64,000 bases of DNA from Gnomoniopsis sp. IMI 355080. Its lineage: Eukaryota > Ascomycota > Sordariomycetes > Diaporthales > Gnomoniaceae. Within the stretch, counting starts at the first letter, position 1. The number at the start of each line of letters is the position of its first letter. Made by a program: the position numbers and the translations under genes. Location: NCBI GenBank assembly GCA_027946555.1, contig JAPEVC010000035.1, positions 124,001-188,000 of the forward strand. Direction: 5' to 3'. Shown here one piece after another: positions 37,113 through 46,557 of the stretch. The notes under the pieces are model-generated. The model was not told the DNA's origin, ran no database searches, and was given only the letters and a program-made list of their open reading frames with translations.

Positions 37113-37930
37113 ATGGCAATTCTAAGTCTAACCCGACTCCTCACGCTCACCTTGGCCAGTCTTGCAACAATCTCAGCGTTGCCGACAGAGATTACTAAAC
37201 GGGGGGAAGTCCTGTTGGGCTACCGAGCGGCGACAAAGGTACTACCTACGGTATACTCGGGCATAGCCAGAAATACCTGAATGCTTCCAATGTACCTGAT
37301 CCCACGCCTTGGAAAGAAACGCTGACCGAAGTACCCAGGCACAAACTGAGGCGTACAAAGAAGCAGGCAACACGCTGGTATATCTCAATAATTTGAAGAC
37401 CTTGGCTAGGCAAATTGGTAATGGTGTCTATCTTTCAAGCACCAATGCTGGCATGCCTACCACCAGTGACATGTGAGTTATCGGCTCCCCTTGGTCGGAA
37501 CGCAACCAGTTAATGGTTAGATATGTTAGCTGACTCTCTGAATACACTCAGGTTTTGTGAAATCTACGCCGATGAAGCGGATTTTAAGGCCTTGAACCGA
37601 ATCTGGGTCCCCAAGAGCCTGGAGGGTCAATACCTCGGGAAGCCACTCAAGAAGATGTACTCTGGGATCGACAAGCAGGTTATTGAGGACATGGGATGGA
37701 CAGTGAAGGACGCTGATCCTTTGAAAGTGATGGAGGTTATGAAAATTAGCCGGCCGGACTGGCAGAGCACCCAGCCTTACCAGCTGGTGATTCCTCAGGA
37801 AACGTTATCGCATCACGGTGGTCCGTTAAAGACTAGGGTCGTATGCAAAGAGAGCAAAGCCGAGCTGGGCACGACGCCTGTCGACATGACTCTATGGACT
37901 CATAACGCGAAGGGGACACCACAGGCTTGA
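37113..37930 (+). CDS. Small secreted protein with weak ADP-ribosyltransferase-like motifs
   Basis: Three exons are 37113-37238, 37339-37472 and 37552-37930, giving 212 aa with introns of 100 and 79 nt. The N-terminus is a clear signal peptide (residues 1-22, ending TISALP), followed by a dibasic KR at 29-30 that could be a Kex2-type site. The mature part begins VLLGYRAATKAQ (33-44) and then has QIGNGVYLSS (67-76). Two cysteines (C89 and C185) could form one disulfide. The R...GxYxS spacing is reminiscent of ADP-ribosyltransferase folds (motif I Arg, then a Y-x-S strand). It also resembles a group of small fungal secreted proteins with YLGYR and IWVPxSL signatures. A catalytic glutamate motif is not obvious. 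The gene model is well supported by phase and motif continuity; function is unproven. No biochemical activity is claimed. Confidence 0.72.
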
Positions 37931-39549
37931 GGGTGTTGAAACCATCGAGTTAGCCGTGGTACAGAAGGATTGTTCAAGGAGCCGGTAGTCGTCGTCGGAC
38001 GCGTACTCTCATTTATAGATACATCTTATATAGAAGTTCGAGGGCGCTGGCGCCTCTCTTATGAATCCAGCATTTAGTCTGTTCAGTCGATTATAGTTAG
38101 CTCAGTGCTTCTAAACTACACATTGTCCAACATGTCTAAATGCCTAAACTCATTTGATACAAGGGGAACTCACCGAGAATTTAGGAACCCACACGAGACA
38201 GCATTCTGCTGGTTGGCTCCCACCCCGGTTCTTTGGTGCTTCTACGACTTGAATCAGCCTACAGAGTAAGAGGTGGCGTAGAAAGAAGCCTATTCATATG
38301 TTTTAACTCTTTCAGTGGTGCTCTGTTTGTGTTTGTGTGTTGATGCGTTGTATTTGAAGGAAGAAAGCGACTTGGTCTCGCTGCCTAGTGGACGTTATGT
38401 CTGGCTGATAAGGGCCGCGTGGAGGCTCGTACGATTGTATCTTGAAAGTTACTTAGGTAACTATGTTGTGCTAGAGCGCGCCATCATCAAAAGCTCTAGG
38501 ATGCAGTTCTTACCCGCCCACCGGCGTTGTGTAGTACGTGCAAAAAGGTTTATATTGGACTTGGGCACTTTCTTGATAGATATTTTTTTGTCCTTGGCTT
38601 CACCTGAACCAGCGTCCACTTTCTATTATGCCGCTAGAGGAGCAAGTTGAAATACTTGTCAGAATGTAATCGACTTGGAAATCATCTATTATACGCCCCA
38701 GTTCGCATCAACGGTCACTACGGCACGGCTGCTTCGTAAGGTATGCTAACTTTTTAGTCCAGGAAGGACCTTGGGAGCTGTGCATACTCCATACGAGTTC
38801 ATTTGCTTACAATGAGTCCTGATGAGCGATGATACTTGGGCTTGTTGCTCGTGAGATGCTTGGGTAACTCTTGAATAGGAAGGTGGAGAAGACGAAAGAT
38901 GAGAAGAAAACTCCACAAATTTAGGTTACAAACCCGGGGGGAGTTAGGTAAGCAGGATCTACCTCGGTACAGGCCGGACAGGGCTGCATCCCTGTAAACC
39001 CCGACCTTGATGGGCCCCGGGCCGCCGAGGCTCCACCTGCAGCTCAAACCAAGACACCTGGGAGCTTGTGGAAACTGGACCCTGAACTTGGGACTTCGGG
39101 TCCTTACCAGCCTGCATTACGCTGCCTCCAACAAGCTAACTAACCCAGCTAACCTGTACCCCTCCTCTTCTCACAGTCTCTCTCTCACTCTCACAACACC
39201 ATCGCCTTCAGACGTTTGTGAACAGTCATCGTTACTAGACATCTCAATTAGGGACCGTTATTAGGCCCAACTCTTGCTTCTCTTCTTGCTCCAGTCAAGA
39301 CGTTACTGTGGGGAGCCGAGTAAGTTCAACACTGCGTAGATCAGTGCTCTCATCAACTTCGCAGATGTTTCCCTAACCTCGGCCAGATACTGCCTCACAT
39401 CATTTTCGACCTCTCAAGCACACACCATACTTACCTCCTACAAGGCTAACATCAGCAAGGCCGCTTGCTACCTACACCAAAGCTTCTCTCACTGGCCGGA
39501 CCAACCTTGAACACTCCCCCACCCCCATCTCTGCTACGAAACGCCCATC
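37931..39549. other. Intergenic, no gene recognised (1.6 kb)
   Basis: The 3' flank of the secreted protein comes first. The right-hand 300 bp are C/T-rich and form the likely promoter and leader of the aldehyde dehydrogenase. The 111-codon ORF at 38315-38650 has no domain-like composition. Confidence 0.5.
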
Positions 39550-41227
39550 ATGGCTTCCAAAACAGACTCCGTGGCCAGCGCTATCACCATCCCAGCCTTT
39601 GAGACCACTGCCGTCGATGCCATCCCCGAAATTTGCGACTCTGTTCGCTCTACCTTCCGCACCAACAAGACCAAGGACATTGAGTACCGCAAAGTCCAAC
39701 TGCGCAAGCTGTACTGGGCCATCAAGGACCATATTCCCCAGCTACACGAGGCATTCATCCGTGACTTGCGCAAGGGCAAATACGAGTCCTCCTTTACCGA
39801 GATCGATTGGACAGCTAACAACTGCCTGTTCATGCTCGATCACATCGACGAATGGGCCAAGGTAGAGAAGCTGGGCGCCCCTTATGTTCCCCTCCACTTC
39901 AAACCAAACAATGTCCGCATCCACAAGGAGCCGTTGGGCGCTGCACTTGTCATCGGCACCTACAACTTCCCCTTCATGCTGACCCTGGACCCTGTCATTG
40001 GTGCCATCACTGCCGGCTGCACGGCCGTGCTCAAGCCCTCGGAAGGTGCTCCCAACATCGCTATGGTCATCAAAGAGATAGTCGAGAAGTCCCTGGACCC
40101 CTCGGCTTACCGTGTCGTCAACGGCGCTGTACCCGAGACTACTGCCCTGCTCGACCAAAAGTGGGACAAGATCTTCTACACTGGCAGCGCCAACGTCGCC
40201 CGCATCATCTGCGAGAAGGCCGCAAAGAACCTGACACCGGTCTCCCTCGAGTTGGGTGGCCGGAACCCCGCCTTTGTTACCCGCAACGCCGATATCAAGC
40301 TGGCCGCAAAGCGCCTGCTGTGGGGAAAGACTTTGAATGCCGGCCAAGTCTGCCTGTCTCAGAACTATGTCCTGGTCGAGCGCGAGGTTCTGGACGAGTT
40401 CATCAAGCAGCTGAACATTGCCTTCAAGTCCGCTTTTCCCCAAGGTGCCCGAGAGAGTCCCGACCTGGCTCGAGTGGTCAATGAGCGACACTTCCTGCGC
40501 ATGAAGAAGATGCTCGATGAGAGTAAGGGTAAGATCGTCGTAGGCGGACAAGTTGACCAATCCGATCTGTTCATCGCACCTACTGCCGTGCTCCTCGATT
40601 CCGCCCAGGACAGCATGATGGAGCAAGAGTCTTTTGGCCCTATCTTCTCCATCCTGCCCTACGATAACCTCGACCAAGCCATCGAGCTCGCCAACAGCAT
40701 CGACCGTACCCCTCTTGCTCTGTTCGGCTTCGGTACTAGGGATGAGTTCAACAAGCGTACGTTTCGCCACTAAAATCTGGTTGAGACCAGCTAGCTAATG
40801 ACATCTTCTAATAGTGATCGGCTCTATGACCTCCGGCGGCGCGACCTACAACGACTCCTTCATGCACGGCTCAATGAACAACGTGCCCTTTGGCGGCGTA
40901 GGCGAGTCCGGCACTGGCGCCTACCGTGGCAAGGCCTCCTTCGACACCTTCACCCATTTCCGCACTCTCGCCGAGACCCCGGCCTGGGCCGAGGGCAGCC
41001 TGCGCGTCCGCTACCAGCCCTACGACTGGAGCCAGCTGCGGATGCTGCAATGGCTGGCCGCCAGGAAACCCAACTTCGACCGCGATGGCAAGGTTGTGCG
41101 CGGCACAGGCTATTGGCTAAAATTTGTGTTGGGCCTGGGCACAACTCAGAAGAAGAGTGCGTTGCTAAGATGGGTTGTTGTCGCGCTTGGATGGTATTAT
41201 CTGACTGGTGGTGTAGCGAAGCTCTGA
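39550..41227 (+). CDS. HFD1: Fatty aldehyde dehydrogenase (HFD1 type, ALDH3 family)
   Basis: This oxidises long-chain aldehydes, for example hexadecenal from sphingolipid breakdown, to fatty acids with NAD(P)+. Yeast HFD1 also supplies 4-hydroxybenzoate for coenzyme Q. Exons are 39550-40756 and 40815-41227, with a 58-nt intron, giving 539 aa. Visible motifs are GTYNFP (136-141), FYTGSANVARI, LELGGRNP with general base E234, and NAGQVCL with nucleophile C268. The segment MEQESFGPIFSILPYD and the NNVPFGGVGESGTGAYRGK loop are typical of ALDH3. The C-terminus has an added tail of about 60 residues ending in a hydrophobic stretch (LLRWVVVALGWYYL) before TGGVAKL. This suggests tail anchoring in ER, lipid-droplet or mitochondrial outer membrane, as for HFD1 and mammalian FALDH. 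It is convergent with the GH3 gene, 1.1 kb away. Confidence 0.9.
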
Positions 41228-42345
41228 ACGGATTGATACACAGGGGTGTCGATCTGGTACATGATCATGCGTAGAGATTGTCTTCCTTGAGTTCAATGCT
41301 CCCCGTGCGGTACGTGCGCTCTCTCGTTTATTCGGCTTGCACGGGCTCGAGCTCGCGTTGGGAAAAAAAGAAAGTTCTATTAGTTTTGTATATTAGGGGT
41401 TTCGGTATTCTTGACTTCTTACGGCACGCCTCATAAGGGATTGGTTTCCTTGAAGGTCGGTATAATAAGGACAAGTTGGTTGAGATTGACATCTTGGTAG
41501 CTGTATATGGCTGCTCACAAGCTATGCAAACTTCCATTTCATTAGTATAAGGACAGAGCTATTGCTATAGCGGAATGAACATATATTGATGTGAATTGAT
41601 AAGAAGAGGGATAAATGAAGAAAATTCAAAGAACTACCAGCATGCAGGAGAGAAGAGGAAGCACTTACAAATATATTAGACAGCATTTGCTCAATGAGAC
41701 GGCTTGAGGACGCTTCAAGTAAGCTCTGCTGAAGGACGGATTTGAGAGATCAGGGAAAATGGACAAGGTAGCCAGTGTCAATTGGTAGTTGTATTAGTTG
41801 TTAATTACGCTAATAATAAGCCCCAGTGTTGCTCGCCTTCGGGTTGGTACCCGCATTAGTTGTCGTAGTATTAATTGTGAACCCCATACAGACCCGTTAT
41901 TTTGTATGTTGTCGAACAAGATGGTTCCAAGACGCAACGAGGCTAAGAAGACACCTCTAAGGCTGGAGCAGATAGCCATAATCACGTTGTGGTCTTCACA
42001 ATTATAATGGGATAAACAGTTTGCACACTTGCAACTGATTCTGAGGAATCTGGGACCGGGAACACGGTCGAACCTGTGGCTTTGGCGCGCCCAAAGCTGT
42101 GCGAGTTGATTAGCAGTGGGAGTGGTGGATGATAACACTGCACTACTGGTTCCTGAGTTTTTAGATAATTGGAAGGAATTCAAGGAAGTGTTACATACAT
42201 CTCTGAGCAGTGCCAATGGCAGTGGCAAGCAACTCAAGACACGGGAGAATACGTCTTATATATTTCAGCCAGCACTACGAAATCGTTGAACACAGCCTTT
42301 TTGATTCCTTTTAAATCCTAGTCTTCCCTCTGGCGCGCGCGAATT
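41228..42345. other. Convergent intergenic region
   Basis: This is the 3' flank of the aldehyde dehydrogenase and of the minus-strand beta-glucosidase. A 147-codon minus-strand ORF (41794-42237) has no recognisable features. AT content is higher than in the genes. Confidence 0.5.
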
Positions 42346-45228
42346 TTATACACCACTCCACCAGAACGTCTCTGGGATCTTGAACGAGCCCTTGACCGCT
42401 GTACCCTTCTTCACATCGCTACTGCTGCTGGCGACCACCTCATACTCGCCCGCCTCTACACACCATTTGTTCCTCTCTTCGTCAAAATAGCTGGCAGCGT
42501 ATTTCGTCTCCATCTCGACCTTGACCTCCTTCGTCTCACCAGGTGCGACTTCCACCTTTGCAAATCCTTGCAATTCCTTGATGGGCCTGTTGATCTTGGC
42601 CTGCTTCGGCTGGACATACACCTGGACAACCTCCCCGCCATGGGTGTGGCCTGTGTTCTTGACCTTGACGCTGACGTTGACCTTGCCGTCCTTCTCTGCT
42701 ACCGAGAGTCCGCTGAACTCGAAGGTCGTGTAACTCAGTCCATGACCAAAGGGGAACAACACCTCCCTCTCGGCGAACTCGTAGTAACGGTAGCCCACAT
42801 ACACATCCTCGCCGTAGATCGTCCTTCCACCCTCGGTCCTGTAGTTCAAAAAGGCAGGGTTGTCCTGCACCCGGACAGGCCAGCTCAAACTCAGCTTGCC
42901 GCTAGGATTCCGATCGCCAAAGAGCACATCCGCAATCGCATTGCCCGTCTCATTCCCACCATACCACGCCTGCACAATCGCGCCGACCTTGCCGGCCCAC
43001 GGCATCGTCACGGGCGTGCCGGACTGATTGACCACGACCGTGTTCTTGTTCGCCGCCGCCACGGCCTCGATCAGCTCGTCGATGCCGGGGGGCAGGTTCA
43101 TGTCGGCACGGTCGGCGCCCTCGGTCTCCCAGTCGGCGTTGAGGCCCGCGCACACAATCACCTGCTCGGCGCCCTTGGCCAGGTCGGCCGCCCGTTTGAT
43201 CTCGGCTTTGGGATCGATGACTTTGCAGCCGCCGACGCGCAGCGCGCCGGACCCGAAGAGGACTTGGCCGCCCTTCAGCTTGGACGTGGCGGCGGAGCCG
43301 AATTGGACCTTGAAGCGGTACGTTTCGCCCTTTTTGACGGACATGCGGCCGCGCTCCTCGATGGTGCCTTGGTTAAAGAAGGTGTCGCCCTGGGTTTGCT
43401 TGGTGTCGTTGTCGACGATGAGCTGGTCGTTGCAGAAGAGCTTGGCTGTACCGACGACGACGAGGGAAAGGTCCCAGTCGCAGTCCTCGTCTGCAACAAA
43501 GGAGCCCTCCAGATCGGCGTACCACGTCTTGGATGTGATCTTTGGGTTCTTGTAGTCCACCAACAGCAGCTCCGTCTTGTCGAGATCGACCTTGTCGACG
43601 GGTTCGCGGTCGGCCTTTTCGTCTGGGTGCTCGAGGTATGCTGTCAAGGTCATGCCGGGCGTTCCGTTCAGAGACTTGACAGAGTTCCCCAGCAGGGGGA
43701 GCATCTTGTGCGAGTACTGTCCGATGGAGTACTTTGGGGCCGTGGTCAGCTTTTCTGAAATGCCCTGGAAGGGCGTGACGGCATAGAAGGCCGCGAGGGA
43801 GGCCGAGCCACCACCGTGATATGTCGCCACTTTTGCATTTGGTCCAATGACAACGGTCTGTAACAAGGAGGGTCCCATATGTCAGTCAACAATCTTTCTC
43901 GAAAAAGAACCAGCTCTCAGAAAAGCAAGGGAACCTCACCTTCTTGTCTTTCTGTAGTGGCAAGATGTTGCCCTCATTCTTCAGAAGCACAAGACTCTCG
44001 CCCCCAATGCGCCTCAACAACTCGGCCGTCTCAGGCGTATCCTCCACCCTCTCCTCCTGCCCCTCCTTGACGCCCGACTTGGCACACGTCTTGACAAACT
44101 GGAGCACCTCCCTGGCCCGCTCGTCCAGCACATGCTCACGCACTTTGTCCGTCTCGACATGGAACTTCAACCCTTCGCCTCGGTACCGTGTCGGCCCAGG
44201 CATCTCAAGATCCAAGCCCGCATGCACCGACTCGCGCGCACTATACGTGCCATACCAATCACTCATCACCAACCCGCGCCACCCCCACTCCTTGCGCAGC
44301 ATGTCGTCGAGCAACTTGGGATTCTCACTGCACCACTCGCCATTCACCCCATTGTACGCCGTCATAAACGAGCCCGGCCGGCTATCCCGCACGGCCAGCT
44401 GGAATGGTTTTGCGTAGATCTCGCGCAGGGCGCGCTCCGTCAGGATCGCCTGCGTGCCGTTGCGCTTGTGTTCCTGGTCGTTGCACACAAAGTGCTTGAT
44501 GGACGCCTGCACGCCCGTGCTTTGAATTCCGTTGATTAGTGCGGCGGCGCCGAGCCCGGCGAGGATGGGATCCTCGGAAAGCGACTCGAAGCCGCGGCCG
44601 CCGAGGGGCGAGCGCTGCATGTTGATGGTTGGGCCGAGGATGACGTGGGCGCCTTTCGATTTGGCTTCGGCGCCCATCTTGACGCCGGCTTCGTGGAGGA
44701 GCGGCTGGTTGAAGGTGGCGCCGAGGGCGGTGCCGCAGGGGAAACACTACCGGTCACGATTAATCACGGAGTCAGTGAAGCCGCTTTGTTGAAGGCTTTA
44801 TTAATTGGGCCGTGTGTTTTCCCTCTCCCGAGATACGAGCCTCCGTTGACTTCAATGGGACTTTGGGACATCTTGGGATACACTCGCGTCTGGCGATCCA
44901 GGAATTTGTGTGCAGAAAAAGGGGACAGGAAGATTTACTGCAAGCTACATACAGCTGCTTTGGTCCCATTGAAGAATCTGGATGGCAATTAGCTTCGAGA
45001 TTTCTTTGATTTTTGTTTTTGCTGATTGGCATTTTCAAAGACACCGTGGAGAGAACTGTAGACTTACTTGGTGCCTCTCACGCCATTGGGGCCATCTGAG
45101 AGACGCAGCGAGGGCACGCCATGCTGGGGCAGCCCTTTTGTATGCCAGAAGTCGATTCCGGCGAGGAGATCGCACTTCTCGCCCACTGTCAGCTTCTTCA
45201 GGACTTCTTCGACGTTGATGTCCGCCAT
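42346..45228 (-). CDS. GH3 beta-glucosidase with PA14 domain, intracellular
   Basis: This is a glycoside hydrolase family 3 enzyme that removes terminal beta-D-glucose. Four exons (transcript order) are 45228-45068, a 25-nt microexon at 44977-44953, 44746-43940 and 43857-42346. Introns are 90, 206 and 82 nt and the product is 834 aa. The microexon supplies FFNGTKAA between RLSDGPNGVRGTK and CFPCGTALGATFN, which is needed to keep the family sequence continuous. Further motifs are SEDP (119-122), KHF (146-148), and VMSDWYGT with catalytic nucleophile D225. A PA14 insert lies at about 390-540. FPFGHGLSYTTFEF and a fibronectin-III-like end follow. There is no signal peptide (MADINVEEVLKKLT), so a cytosolic enzyme acting on imported oligosaccharides is likely. 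The terminal FWWSGV is unremarkable. Confidence 0.93.
44953..44977 (-). other. 25-nt microexon of the GH3 gene
   Basis: This is bounded by CCATCCAG on the upstream side and GTATGTAG on the downstream side. It completes a split Lys codon and adds eight residues that match the GH3 consensus before the CFPCGTAL motif. Skipping it would shift the frame, because the flanking introns have different phases. Confidence 0.8.
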
Positions 45229-46557
45229 CTCTTTTGTCCTTGCCTCGGTCTAAATGAAGCCGAGAAATAGCCCAACACTGTGCTTTTTCTTTTTTGTCAC
45301 AACTTCTGGTCCTTCTTTATCTTTTCTCTTTTTCGATTTTCATCAAATGTGGACAGAGTGAATGATCAAAATGGCAAGGAAGCAATTGAGACTCGGCATA
45401 AGCCAGAGGAGTTTGTAGAGTGTTTTAAAAGTGTACAAAGCCGTCTAAACTAATAACGGAGTATCTAACGGCGTTTTGTATTCCAGGTGACGTCGGCAAA
45501 GAAAGACACCCTGAAGAGGCGCATATAGGCGCAACTCCACCCTCCCGTCTTTCCCACCAACCCTGTGTGGCCTCCCCTAGTGTGGAATATCCGTACCGGG
45601 AAACAAGACACAACTTTTTGCAAACTTTAGCCAAACACACAAGACCTCTCTAGACGCTAATCAAAAGACGATCGACCAGGGCCGCGTGTTTTTCTTCTTC
45701 TCCTCCTCTCTGTGTTTAGCCATACTTTCGGAACGGGGCTGGGCTTGAATCGCAGAAAAGAGGACCACAGGACCCAAATGCGGTGCGGAGCGGGCCCGAA
45801 AGGGTGGGTCCCGATTGCTTGCTTTGCTTTGCTTGCTGGATTTAATTATGAGACGAACGACCCAACAATTGCCGGAAAACACCCCTCTCCGTTTGATATC
45901 ATCACACAAGTGCAAAAAATTGAGCAAGCCCGAAGTTTACCCCCCACAACAACCGAACTTTTGCCGGGACATCAGCCTGTGTCTTTGCCAATGAACAAAA
46001 ACCCCACGCCCGCCCTGCAACGCTAGGAGCAGCGGACCCGGAATTCCCGCCTAGTGGTTCGTTCCATGTTTGGAAGTGGCTTTTCTGACACGAGGAAAAA
46101 AGTCAAAAAAAGTGTATTTTATTCATGGAGTCTCGGAAATGCTTTGATGGCGGTGAAAAGGGCCCGAGAAGTGTTGCCTCGTGGAAAGAAAATGGTGCGA
46201 GAAAGTGTTTGAGCCATCCAAACTAGGAAGAGTTTCCGCCCAGTCGGGGAAGTTTTGGGCAAAACGTCAACACATGTCTGGAAAAAAGAGCACGTAGGCC
46301 AAGTGAGCTTCATTTGAAACTGAAATCATGTGCTTTTTTTTTGTCACTCGCCGATGAAAAGCCACTGGACGTCGAGATTTAGTTTTCATTACCAATAGAA
46401 TTCAATGCTCCCATCTTCGGCCATTTACAAGCGTCCAAGATCCTTCCCTCTGCAACAGTCAGAAAGCGACATCCCTACCCAGGGAATCATTACCAGAAAC
46501 AATCCAAACGCCACTCCCGAAAAGGAAATAACAAGTCTTTATTTTATTGCATCTGCC
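45229..46557. other. Intergenic, GH3 promoter and MCM2 3' flank
   Basis: Most of this 1.3 kb probably belongs to the minus-strand promoter of the beta-glucosidase. No gene is recognised. ORFs of up to about 118 codons lack features. Confidence 0.5.

Noticed and set aside
39742..40770. 342-codon minus-strand ORF
   Set aside because: Antisense to the aldehyde dehydrogenase exon, with no independent signal.
42568..43758. 396-codon plus-strand ORF
   Set aside because: It lies entirely opposite the GH3 exon and is a frame shadow of GC-rich codons; its translation has no family features.
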